A stretch of 64,000 bases of DNA from Cyprinodon diabolis (taxonomy: Eukaryota; Chordata; Actinopteri; Cyprinodontiformes; Cyprinodontidae), in contig CM060072.1 in assembly GCA_030533445.1 (NCBI GenBank), positions 14,358,375 through 14,422,374 of the forward strand, read 5' to 3'. Shown piece by piece: positions 10,037-35,184 of this stretch (its first letter is position 1; the number at the start of each line of letters is the position of its first letter). The position numbers and the translations under genes were made by a program. Under the pieces are notes generated by a model that worked only from the letters and a program-made list of their open reading frames with translations, was not told the origin of the DNA and searched no databases.

Positions 10037-13000
10037 GAATTTTTCCGGGTGGATCATCAAAATAAGTGGTCCTCGTAACTGTCAATCTTTCGGGTGATAT
10101 CTTAACGTAAGGCCGTCTACATGCTCATCCCCATTTTCACTTACCGGTGGTGAGTGTGACATAGAGGAAAAATTGAAAATCTTCTTTTGGAAAGTAAGCT
10201 TCCATGAGCAATGCAAACAACAACTTTTAAACAGAGTTTGCACCAGGAGAAATAGCCTTATGCATGATCTCACACACGTTTAATAGGCATTTTTTTTAAA
10301 TAGAGTCTTTTAAAAAAATTGTGAAAACCCGCCACTATACCTTTAACAGTACTATAATAAAACTGTGACTTTTCTTGCAGCAAGGTTTTTTTTTCTTTTG
10401 CGTTATTCCAGTATTACTGTAATTATAAGTTTGTTAAATATTGTGCAGCTCTAATGTATACCTGCCTTACTGGGATCTTGTTTATAGATGCAGTTTAGCA
10501 TTTACAATTGAAATGACTTTGATCAAACTTCTTCACTGTAGTTAGGAAGGAGAATATATACATGGCCATTAATAACGCAGTGTAAGATTTATAAGAAAAA
10601 ACTCAAAACGGAGAGACAGAGACCTGTCGGCTTAAAAGGAAAATCTTTAGTAGATGAGGATTAGATGGAAAAAAATTCTTCAAAGTATCAGAAAATATCT
10701 AGATCTGCTCCATGACGTATAATTTAATCAATGATTGTTGTCATGACCAGTTTAATTTAATTGTTGTTATAATCCTTCTTTTGGGCATATATGAGGATGC
10801 CTCTGTCTATAAAACTGTTGTATCTTTAGACATTTTCCCTGATTAAGATAAACAAATTGAAACTAGTGTGTTTTTTGAACAAATTTGTGATAATTAAGAG
10901 CAAAAGACTGAAGTTGAAGCAGGTTTCCTGGCAATTCAGCACCAATTTGTGTCCTAGTTTCAGCAGCTGGGTCAGAGTAGGGAAGCTTAATTAATGCATA
11001 ATAAAAGCATACGTTTGATATTCTCATATGTATCCTTTTGTAATTTAAAACCACATTTAACAAAAGTTATGATTAAGTGCTGCACACCAGACAGCATGTT
11101 GGTCCTCTGTTACAGAAGGGCTTTCAATCTGAGAGCTGCAGCGAATCAAGGGGGAGTGAAAGATTTATTGTTCTTGGGAGATAAGACACATAAACATGCT
11201 TGCATACTAGTGCAGACCACACACCATGTGCACAGGAGATAATGCACACACTGCCATGTCATCATGTCCACAAACACACACTCACTGACTCGCTCAGCCA
11301 AATCTCGGGGTAACACTCATGGACATCAAACACCATGGCTGGCTGGGATCACTGCTGCCCTCTCCTCCCTCCTCTTGACCTTTAACCTGATCTCTTCATT
11401 CTTGTGTCTCGGCGTCTCTGTCTTTCATCTCTCTCTCCTTCCCTTATACAACTTTTTGGTTCTATTTCTCATTTTGTACATGCATGAGTATTTTTGTCAC
11501 AGTACAGATCATTGGATTGAAAAGGAAGGTGCTTTGTTGTAATTTCTTTTTTTTCTGAAGAAAATAAGACAGAAAACTCAAATGAATGAAGCAGCAAATA
11601 ACTAAAACCATTCAACACCGATTCAAGCAAATCCAGGTGTTCATAATGTCTTATGTACAAAATAAAGTTAAATTGGGACCAATACTGCATGAATATTAAT
11701 CAAGACTTACATTATATATAGCATGGACTGCATTTGTAATTTAAAAGAAGAAAAAAAACACATTGAGTCACCAGTAAAACTCTAGAATTTATAGAAATGG
11801 TGTTTGCTTTAAAATGAATAAGTAAATAAGCAATAAGTGATACAGATATTTGTGTCCAAATTTAGGAAGTAAAAATAAAAAAAAAATCTTCGGAAAAATA
11901 AATACTCAAGGAAAGTCCACACACTAAAGCTACTTAATTCCAATAGCTAAGTATTTATACGTATATATATATATATGTTTTTTAGAAAAGGAACCAAGAC
12001 CAATAGAGAAACTCATACCAAATCACAGCTAAACAATTTCCAGCTGATCTGATTCTAATCAGATTAGCCTCCTGAATGAGGATAAGGAGTCCTCACCAGG
12101 GAGTCTTGAACGAATAATCGCACTGCTAAGCAGGCCAACTTAATCCCACATTATCTTTTGATAGATGATCACCTGAGTCAAAATTTAAAAGAACAACTCA
12201 GTTCTACTAAAATATTTTGACAGAATCTTAACTGGATTTATGTCTGAACTTTGACTAGGCCATGATAGCACATTGGTGCTTTGACGTCAGCCTGGACTTT
12301 TGTATTCAGAATGGCTGAAGACTTATAAACTGCTTTTTACAATTTACCAACCCCTTGCTTGAATTTTATGCTTTGAATGATCATGTTCCTTTTATGATTA
12401 ATTCATAACATGGATAGAAATATATTAGGATTTTGCCACCACAACATGGAAAAATATGCACAAGAGTTTTATTTTAAATTATACTTTATTTCATATAAAA
12501 ACAAAACATTAAACAAATAAATTAGATATTTCTAAAATAACTCTCTGCTCGAGAAAAGGTTTACGAATGGAGCTGGTACCAGAGGATTACAGGAATGTAA
12601 AAATAATTGCAGAATTTGAATGCCAATCTAAGAGGGGAAATAAAGCATGTGTCAGAATAAGACGACCGAAAGAGAAAGACATTTTAACCAACACATGGTG
12701 GTAGGTAGAGTTTGGGTGCTGGAATGAAACCTTCCATTTTCATTTAAAATTGGTCACAAGCGTTGCAAGGTGATCACTGTTTGCTCTTTTTGAGGTCAGT
12801 TCCAGGAGGAAGGCGTCTTTCTGTGATTTTATCCAATAGTGTAATATATTTACAGCTGCTCCTGGATGTCAGAGCGGCAAATCTGAATAAAGATTTATAA
12901 TTTAAAAAGACAGGAGGCTTTGGGGGATCAGGATTGGGGGTGGGGGGCATTACCATAATAAGAGCCTCTTCATTTGCACACCAGCTCAAACTAACCCACA

Positions 13001-13944
13001 GCACCCCTTCTCCTCAACTCCCCCAAAGTACTCCCTCTAGTCTGTAGTCACACCCATTAAGCCGGCAAAGCCCTCATTGTCCGGCCCGGCTGTGGACCTG
13101 AGGATCCCTCGCCACCAGATTGAGCTGGGTGAAGGGTTACAGTCAGACAATAGAGGGTCCCTCTCCCTCCTCCTTTATTTGAAATCAATCACACAGCCTT
13201 TCTCATTCAGACCCCTCCCGCCCATCAGTAATGACAGTGGGCTTGGACCAGCTCCCTACAGAGTCCTCATGCTAAACTGTCCATCCTCATTTTCAAGGGA
13301 TGAGTTCCAACCTGAACATCAACTGATCCAGAAGGAAATTAAACAGAAATTTTATATTGCCAAGGCATAAGAATTTAGGCTTTAAGTTTTTGGAATTATT
13401 CAGAAAATTTACTTTTTTTCAAGGGATCATTTAACATTTCTGAGGAGACCTACTTTTAAAAGCTTAGCGACCCTCTGTGTCTCTAGCTAAGTTAAAATCT
13501 CATCTGACAAAACCAAAGCAAACAAGAAACCGCCCTAGCCTTTACAAAGGATTCTCTTTGCATAGAAACTGATGAGTGTTTATAAAGGAAAGAGAGAGTA
13601 GAGGTGATGCACCACAAATAATCTTCCCATATGCATCACGTACAAATGTGGAACATTCAAACAAAACGTACACTCATCTTTAAACAACTGCTAATTTTGT
13701 TTAATTTATCTTTAAATTGTCCTAAGGTTTGCAGCCAATGATTAAATATAAAAAAGCCTTTGATTGCACTGGAGGTGTTTCCCGTGTGAACTGCAATGGT
13801 TCACTTCCTGTTTAATCCTGTCTAATACACAATTAAGGGTAAAAATTCAATACATTCATTGAAAACAATAATATTCTAGCTTTTCACTTCGTTTTTACTT
13901 TTTTTTTTGGGTAGTGACTAACAAAATCCTTTAGATGTTCCCAT
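10037..13944. other. Non-coding; decayed DNA-transposon trace near 12.2 kb
   Basis: No gene recognised. Around 12,215-12,300 the phrase 'gaactttgactaggccat' resembles non-coding parts of fish Tc1-like elements, too decayed to bound. A small TA run lies at 11,959-11,977. Confidence 0.45.
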
Positions 13945-13952
13945 GTTATTAC

Positions 13953-14387
13953 TAGGGGTGTGGGAAATAATCGTTTTGGCGATATATCGTGATATTCGGC
14001 TGCCCAATATAATATCGATCTTTCACTTCTTAGTATCGATTTTAAAAAAAATGGTTACATAAAACATTGATGGGAAAATGGGCTACCTCTGCACCACCAC
14101 TCTGGCAGAAAGCGCTGTGGAGCCCTTTAACTGTGCGTGCAGCACCAAATCTGTATTTGAGGCAGTCACAGTGGAAGAAAACCCCAAACAACATGGATAA
14201 TAATACCTAATCAATATTTTCTGATGAAAATATACAGCACTTGCTGTTTTATCTCATCATTTGATTTTGATAGCTGGGGAAATATGGCAATATATAGTGA
14301 TACTGCAATATCGTGATAATATCGTATCGTGACCCAAGTATCGCGACATGTATCGAATCGCAACACTCATGCCAATACTCACCTCTA
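13953..14387. mobile_element. hAT-type miniature inverted-repeat element
   Basis: The 435-bp element is bounded by an exact 8-bp target duplication GTTATTAC at 13,945-13,952 and 14,388-14,395, the size made by hAT transposases. The ends are TAGGGGTGTG on the left and the inverse of TAGAGGTGAG on the right. The interior is rich in ATCG/ATATCG words. It has no coding capacity and depends on an autonomous hAT. Confidence 0.85.
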
Positions 14388-14395
14388 GTTATTAC

Positions 14396-15894
14396 CAATA
14401 TCAACCCGCCTGAGTGGAGCAAAAAAGTCCCCAACATATTTTCCCCCTGCCATGAATCTGTAGGATTGCTATGGAGCAAACTTTGCTTCGCTGGCAGGCT
14501 ACATGCACTGCTGCTACTCTGCTGTTAAGCATTTACTTTGTTTTTCCTCTTTATGCTCGGGTGACCGCAGCGAAGGAGAGACTCCTTTCTTTATAAATGT
14601 GTCCCTTATTCTCCCAGTAGGGTGGGTGTCCCCCGTGATCTCCAGATGTATTTTCCCCTTCTCCTGCTCTCCTACGGTTTTTCAACATGCCATGTTACTT
14701 CTAATGTTATTACACAGGATTAAAGGCAGTAAAGCACATTATTACTGATCTTTCGATTCATTCAGGATTATCCAAAATGGAGCAGCACCTCAAACCTTCA
14801 TCATTTTGATTGATCCATTTCTCCATATATGTGTGAAATGCTTTTTAATATGTGCTTTTCTTGTTTTAGCATGTACCTGTAACTCATTTGGATTATTGAT
14901 AAAGATCAAAGGTGTGTCATTTAACTACAGGTGATGCATTAGCTGATTATAAGGTTCTGCAAAAAGACCAAACCGCTTCTTTAGTTGTTTCCTTTATCTT
15001 TGCGATGGAGGTGAAATAAAATCAAAATGAAGGGTTTCATTCCAGCAAATTCTTCAAACATACCCAGCTGTAACTGTTCTAAACTTTTTATTATTTCTCA
15101 GCCTCTAAATGAGTTTAAATAAGTTTATGCAGCTGATTTGGCACTTTGTGTTTGAGGAACATTTTCTATCATTTCACCTCAATATGTTCCGGTTTTCACG
15201 CCATTCAGAATAATTTATGCAAGGCAGTTGTTTTCCTGTCATAGATATGTACATAAAATATTTTACTTTTTTAATATATTCACAGGAAATCATCAGTTCA
15301 GGCACTTTGCTGCCACCGCAGCAACTTCTTAACGTGAGATCCTGAGATTTAAGACCTTTGTTTTTAAATAAGTAATACAAATGTAAAATATTATATAGAG
15401 TAATTTATATTGACAATCAATTTCTTAACTTTTTAACATAGCAAAATAATTATCTTTTCTTTAAAATGTCCTCACAACCAAGATTTGAAGCCCTGGTTTT
15501 TGGGTGGGTGGATGCAGATCTGTGTCCGTCGCCTCTCCAAAGGCGACATAGAAAAAGCACTTTAGTGAGTTTTGAGTTTCAGGGTCTCTTCTTTTGAGTT
15601 TAGTGCCATGTTTCTTTTTAACGTTAGCAGCTGTTTCCGAGCAGGTAGTCCAGAGTTTTGCTTGTTCTTCTGAACGCAGAAATGTTTTTCTTTAGACCTC
15701 CAGGCTGTGAAGAAGCTTGCCAGCCTCAGTGCTCCATGTGTATGAATATAAATGCCTACTTCTATCTAAGGGCTTTAATAACAAAGTCCAACAAGAATTA
15801 AACCTTTAACTCAAGAAATGCAGCTGTTGACCTTCAGTTTTGGTACCAGGCGGCAGCTCAAGGCAGTTTCCACTCTGGTGTGGCGTTCTGGAGT
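14396..15894 (-). other. fgfr4 3' UTR and downstream sequence
   Basis: Sequence 3' of the fgfr4 stop. The 3' UTR must start at 15,894. Candidate polyadenylation words on the minus strand are ATTAAA near 15,773 and 15,270 and AATAAA at 15,087-15,092; none can be chosen from sequence alone. No other gene seen. Confidence 0.45.
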
Positions 15895-29022
<13,128 letters not shown>

Positions 29023-29154
29023 CTTCTAGATGCAATGCGTTTATGTTTATGGTTTAGATGCAAAAACAAAAGGAAGCCTGGAAATGGCCTCACACTCTGG
29101 TCTCCTGCATCAGGAACTTCAGGAGGCCACAAAAAAAGTCTTTAAATCTTGATC
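29023..29154 (-). other. fgfr4: 5' untranslated part of the first coding exon of fgfr4
   Basis: Reading the minus strand, a pyrimidine-rich stretch followed by TTGCAG ends at 29,155. This is a good splice acceptor, so the exon probably runs from 29,154 into the start codon at 29,022. Transcription would therefore begin in a separate upstream non-coding exon. The acceptor is inferred by eye and not proven. Confidence 0.5.
29090..29110 (-). promoter_or_regulatory. Short upstream ORF in the fgfr4 5' UTR
   Basis: In the predicted 5' UTR an ATG at 29,110 opens a six-codon frame (MQETRV) closed by TGA at 29,090. It ends 67 nt before the fgfr4 start codon and does not overlap it. If the exon boundary is right, it could lower translation of the receptor. 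Such short upstream frames also arise by chance. Confidence 0.35.
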
Positions 29155-30960
29155 CTGCAAGGGTAAACAAACCAGAAGACAGATAGTAAGATCTCTGAGG
29201 GTCAAGACCCTGACTGTTTGAGGAGACCTGTCTACAGAGCAGCTAAAGACACAAACCTTCTTGTTCGGTTTGAGGCTAGATGTCAAAAACACAAACAATT
29301 GTCCAGACGAATAGCTGTATAGAGTGGCTGTTTTGACTGTAAGCAGCTGTATTCTTAACCAGATGTCCTGCGAACTGTCCTACTTGTCTGTCCCACATTA
29401 TCCAGGCGCTCCTGCATCATGAATAAGGAGCAGGGCTGTTACTGCCTGTTGTTTGTCAATGGATGGCGCTAGGCTGGCCTGGGGATAATGGGTCCATACT
29501 GGGAAAACACTTGAAACCTGCCAGGGAGCGGCATTATGCCTGAGAAAATGTCTCCAAACTCACTGTGGGCAATTTCCTCAAAACACCAATGCAATATTCA
29601 AATCAGAAAGAGATGATTTAACATTTACTTGTCATCTTGGAAATGTGATGCTTTCTTTAAAATCATGTGCTAACCTGGTCCTAACAGATATATTTAGAGT
29701 CCAGATAAGATTATAAAGAATGTAATCAAGTTAATGTTTCTAACTTGTTGGTTTGGTGTCCATAGTGCTGTGATGATATGGCTAGGAGCTCAGGGTGGCA
29801 TCCTTTGATGGGGCAATAGCAGCCTACCAGTTTTCCATTGCATGTTATTATGCACACTTGATGAGGATTTGATGCTTTGATGCAAGAAAAATAGCATGTT
29901 AGGCAATGAGGCTTAGGGTGGGTTAGGGTTAGCCTATTTGACTGTATTACACTCAGTTATAATAACTACAATATAATGTACTTTGGGTCCACTAGACTAA
30001 AACTGAGAAAGCACCATAGATAAGTTTGATATGACACAAAAATGTAATGCGTGGGGAAAATATATCCTGGTTAATCATGGCAGGGCATCAGTGAATTGTT
30101 TTGTTATTTGTGATTATTTTAGTTCATTTGTACTGGAGGTGCTAAAAAATGCTGGTTGGGGAGGGTTTGAATTCAAATGGAAGCCCAAAAATTGGTCTTA
30201 TAGACTCCAGGCAGACTATAAACAGTGTCTGGTTGTAAGAGAGCTAAAGGAATAATGCAGGGATTTTTCTGTCTTTTTTTTTTCTGTGGCACGCTGCGCC
30301 AGCTGAGCTCAGGCGCCAGACCCAAGCGGCGCATACACACATTCCGTTAAGAGAACAAGCTTTACTGAATGAAACGTATTCTTTTTCAATTAGTGACTGG
30401 AAACCCCCCCCCCCCCATCTCTCTCTCCTGTTGCTGTTAATTCCTCTCGATGGCGGCTGAACTTCAGCTCGAGCCAAAAACACTTCCACTGTATTCTGCT
30501 TTTATTTATTCAGAGCGAAAAACGGAGGGAAGGGGGCTTCAATGGCGTGTTTTTATAGTTAACGCTTAATAAACCTGTTTGGTTGGTCAAAAACATTCAG
30601 GAATGAAGGAACACCACTTCTATTTATATATCGTACCAGAACTGAGAGGGTTTGTATGCAAGGATGCTGGTTATGTTGTCCTATTGCTATTTCATACCTA
30701 GGGCAGTTGTACCAACCATTCCCCAATCCTCACACTATAAAAACGAATTTAGGGGTTTAAAAAAAGTATTTAAACCTAAATAAAGCTTTTTACCTTGGAT
30801 ACATAGAAATTTATACTGGTAATCTCTAAGTATCAGCTACACAAACAAATCACATCAAAGCATCCAAATTAGAACTTCATGTAGGGTGCTTGTTGACACA
30901 ACTAGATTGTGCTTGTGAAGATTCTCATTCATCCAGGTCATAGTCATTCCAAAAAACAAA
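29155..30960. other. Probable first intron of fgfr4, no gene seen
   Basis: No coding exon or known repeat found. A poly-C run occurs at about 30,404-30,417 and a short (TTAGGG)-like pair near 29,911-29,935. Confidence 0.5.
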
Positions 30961-30974
30961 AACAAAACAAAAAA

Positions 30975-31093
30975 CACTGGACTTTGTTTTCCAAGTTTGG
31001 AGATGTTTCACTTCCCATCCAGACATTTTGAATTGAGAAAGCTCTCTGGATGGGAAGCGAAACATCTTCAAACTTGGAAAATAAAGTCCAGTG
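30975..31093. repeat. 49-bp-arm foldback sequence
   Basis: Arms 30,975-31,023 and 31,045-31,093 are inverse complements with about three mismatches plus the loop edge. They start CACTGGACTTT and include CTTCCCATCCAG. The loop is 21 bp. The sequence pattern is one I associate with dispersed repeats in teleost genomes, and A-rich and T-rich stretches lie just outside the arms. Confidence 0.75.
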
Positions 31094-32999
31094 GTTTGTT
31101 TTTAATTGTTTTGTATAAACAACTGCACACCTTGCTGCATTGATTGTAAAACAGTAAGGGAGACATTTATATCTCCTGTTGTCTTCAATGAATATTAACT
31201 TCCCAACAGTTAAGTTTCGGAAGACTTGTAAATGGGAAAGTTTCAGAGCAAGCACTAGTACTCAAATTAAACTTGCCAGCAAGTTTCTTTCTTAACCCTA
31301 ACTCTAATATTGGTATGAAATTACCAATCTTGGTTGTAAAGGAAAATGTTACTGTTGCCATCTCTCACAATAGATTTTCATAGTTTGAATTCCTCCTTAA
31401 TTAGATTATCTCAAGCACTCATACTTAATGCAAATTGTTTTTACAATGGATGCTTGATTGTGCATTCTAGTTGTGGTTGTGAAGAAAAAAAAAACACAAA
31501 ATCAGTCTTTGCTAAGGAATGGAATCCATGATATTGCATGGCTGATTCTAGTTGTCATTATCAGTGGTTGCACATGACATTGATAAAAAAAAAATTAATC
31601 TTATTAGAATATAATTAAAAGCTTTATTACTATTTCAGTAATATTTTGTGTCTCATTTGCAAAATAAACCCTCGATTCTTGGGTAATATCTCATATGAAA
31701 GGACAAAACAAATAGAAAAAATTATCCTAACTTATGTGTTAGCCTGCATCAAATCAAACATGACCTCATAGTTTACATTCATCTAGCTGTATTTTATCTT
31801 ATAATATTTGTTTTACTTCTGCTAAGGTATAATGATAAAAATCTGTTCTAATAACCTGTCCAAAATGTTACACCAATATTACAGACTAAATTCTACCAGT
31901 AAGTTTTTTTTGTGTACCTACTATGCAAAACACACTGTTACAGCTGAGGCTCTTTATCATGAGATTTTTGAGTTTTTTTCTTTAATCTCCACTGGTCTGC
32001 AGTTAGATGCTGGTTTTTACCGCCAATAAATGATAGGTTTCATAATTCTTAGTCGAGTGAGCCACATTGGGACCAAAATGAAATATGTGTCTATGGAAAG
32101 CAGCTTGCTGCAAAAATCCAATTAGTCGTGACATTCGAGTATTTTGTGCAAACTTATCCCCAAAGTTCTGTAAAATGTATGAAGAATAAAATGCTTTCTA
32201 ATGCGTGCATCCTGTGATCACGGATAGGAATGGAAGATGAAAGAGGCAACTTTAACGCTCAGTGCGAACTGACCTGGAGCAGGTTTGGTGTTTGACGCCT
32301 GCGCGCCTCCACCAATCAACAGCTTCAATTAAACCGATCGGATTGTTGGAATAATCTGGAGATCCATTTAAAACTGAATGCAGTTTCTAAAAATCAATAA
32401 CTTTCGTTTTTTGTCTTATTTAAACAATCTGTTAAGTCATATTAGCGCCTGAATTGACAGAATGATTCCTATTTAGTTCGTTGTTTTTTTTTTTGTTCCG
32501 TTTTTAGATTTAAGGCTGTTGTGACAAAGTTCAAACTGCGCTCTATGTAATAAGACATGTTTATCTGATCGAATAGTTGTGAAAGGTTTAGGATCAGCTG
32601 ATTCCAATAGATTTGCAAAATTTTATACAAAAATAAATCAGTAAGAAACAACTGTACCTGTAGATTATTAGAAAGAAATAACCAAACATCCTAGAAAATG
32701 TATTGTTCAGTCAATGTTTGTTTTTTCCTAAAGAAATTAATTATTTAAGAGTTAGTATAAATTAACAGACAGGTGAGTCTAGGTCCAGAATGCTCTTTTC
32801 ACCCACCTCTTCTCCCGATTTGTTCCTACAGAGAGGACTGGCACCAAAGGGGGGAATAAATCATTCCGTGTCCCGTTCCGCTCCTGGGAAAATTGAAATG
32901 TTCATTGAAAATATGCACTATCCTTCCATAAAGGGAGTCCGTGAGTAGGTTGTGTGGCTCCAGATCAAATCAAAGTGGATATAAGTTGGTATGAATCGA
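31094..32999. other. Non-coding, probable fgfr4 first intron, no feature seen
   Basis: AT-rich, with only short spurious frames. No recognisable repeat or RNA gene. Confidence 0.5.
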
Positions 33000-33700
33000 G
33001 GGGAAAAAGCTCCAGGACCATGAACAGCAGCTGCTCCGGAGCTGGTGACCGGGGGAAGGAGCTGTTATCCCCGGGGGCAAAGTCCGCGGCTTGTCGCGCA
33101 GCTTACAAATCCATAAAGAATTCAAAGAACGTTTGTTTTGCAAGAATACTTAAAAATATGAAAAAAAAAACGTTCTTAAAATATCATCCAAACTGGTGAA
33201 AATTGTAGATTAATTGGAGAGAAAACGTGTCCCTTTGGTTCCACTGTACCGTCCTAAATGCGCCTTTACGCAGCGCTTCTGGGAGCTCTCCGCTTCTGAA
33301 TAAGGATCTCCTGGAACAACATAGAAGCTCTGCGTCTGAGCCGCGGATCTGAAGCCTTTTCTAGACAGTCAGCTCTTTAAGGTGCAGAAAGGAGGCGAAC
33401 GGCTGCGTCCTCCGCGCACCAAACCTGCAACAACACTCCGCCGTTTTCCGGACTGCAATCACAACAATGGTCCGAGAGAGGCCGGGAGAGCAGCAGGAGG
33501 AGGGAGGGAGAGAGAGGGGGGAGACGGGAGGGGGAGAGGTATACCCCTGCTACCCCCCACCCTTTCTACCACCGCGCATAGAAAATGCTCCCATCCCTCC
33601 GCTGCAAGGAGATGGCACAGTCAGACCCTCTCCCCCTTTCCTTCTCCACACCGCAATGAAGAAATCAGCAGTTATCCAAAGAGGTTTCAAATCTTACTTC
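33000..33700 (-). promoter_or_regulatory. GC-rich block, candidate fgfr4 promoter and first non-coding exon
   Basis: This is the only sizeable GC- and CpG-rich stretch upstream of fgfr4 in an AT-rich background (for example around 33,040-33,090 and 33,250-33,520). It lies about 4 kb 5' of the predicted first coding exon. A TATAAAT-like word on the minus strand near 33,800 lies just upstream. No unique splice donor could be picked, so exon 1 is not placed. Two overlapping plus-strand frames here look like low-complexity artefacts. Confidence 0.35.
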
Positions 33701-34234
33701 ATTACCCCCAAACAAAAAAAAGAACAAAAAACAAACCAACAAAAAAATCAAAATTAATATCATAAATCACTCAGTGGAAGGAGTTCATCACAAAGTCATA
33801 TAATTTATAGCGCTTTAATTGCTCTTTAGAGCTCGCATTCAATTAACGGGAAAGCCTAATCCCCCCCATGTAAATTGTCACTATGTTTTAATTGCATCAA
33901 GGAAAGAACAAAGCTGAGTAATCCTGTTACTGCGGTAAAGAATCAAGATAAATCCGATAAATCCCTTTTTTTTATCATCTTAACACGCTGAGCCTGAATG
34001 CCTCCCCTCATTTCAAAGCTCTGGGTAAATTTCACTGAAAATAATTAGCATTTCAACATGGAAGATGAAAGTATTTTAACGCCCCACTTTGGCGGTTTAA
34101 GCTAAGAAAGACTAAAGACTCTCCCTCTTATAGCTTTCCCTTCCTCTGATTGTTTTCTGGACAATTTACAACAAAAAAGTAAATGAGTTAGATAGTTTTG
34201 GTTAAAAATAAATCTAAAAGGTGGGCTGTGCTTT

Positions 34235-34600
34235 CTATAAAAGTCATGCTGTGATTCATAGCTGCATGTCCTTATGGGGTAGATCTCTAGAGAAAAGCTT
34301 CCCCACATCATGATGCTCCCACCACCATGTTTAACTGTGGGGTGGTGTTTTTAGGGTTATGTTAGTTGTTTATCTCCCCAAAAAAGTCTAGTGGGCGGGA
34401 CTAAGTTCGGAATGGCACCCAGGCTACAAAAAGTCTGCATTTAAGTTCACTTTTGCTCCTCTGGACCACAGCCTCCATTTATTTGTCATGTCATCACCAT
34501 GGCTTTGGGCAACCTAAATACCAGACTTCTTAGGACTTTATCAATAACTGCTTTCTTCCACCAATTCCTCCATGAAGTCCAGGTTTCTGAAGCACACATA
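34235..34600 (-). mobile_element. Decayed Tc1-like transposon fragment
   Basis: The plus strand contains 'catcatgatgctcccaccac' followed by 'catgtttaactgtggggtgg', the reverse complement of the conserved Tc1 transposase stretch between the first and second catalytic Asp. The coding frame is no longer readable and no ends were found. Confidence 0.6.
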
Positions 34601-35095
34601 AATCAGATTTCCTGTATACCGATTCTCCCTCCTTAGCTGGAGCTCTCTACTGCTACTCCAGTGTTACCAAGGGCCTGTGGGCTGCCACTTAGATTAATAA
34701 TCTTGTTAGAAACATGGAGTAGATGGCAGGGACTGCAGTTTTCTATTTGCAGATGACAAGTTAACATACCTTCCAGAGTTCTTCAAAGCTTGATGTGTTG
34801 TTTTATAACTTTAACTTATTAAATCTTCTTTCCTGACCTGCCTGCTGCCCCTTGATCTTCATGATGCCGTTTGTTCTCTGGTCTGTGAGGCCTTGACCAA
34901 CGAGTTTGATTCACACATAAGTGCTTTGTTATAATACTAGGTCTGCTTTTATAATGTTATGTGAGACATAACTTAGCATCTTTTTCTTCCATTTTCCAAT
35001 TATACAATATTCTTTGTTCACCTATCAATAAATAAAACCCAATGCATAGAATTATGTGTGATTATATATACATATATATATATACATACATACAT

Positions 35096-35184
<89 letters not shown>

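Noticed and set aside
29905..29940. Interstitial telomere-like TTAGGG words
   Set aside because: Only two or three imperfect units; too short to be a telomeric tract.
33382..33765. Plus-strand 127-codon frame in the GC-rich block
   Set aside because: Arg/Gly/Pro-rich low-complexity translation of GC- and A-rich DNA; better explained as promoter or 5' UTR sequence of fgfr4 on the other strand.
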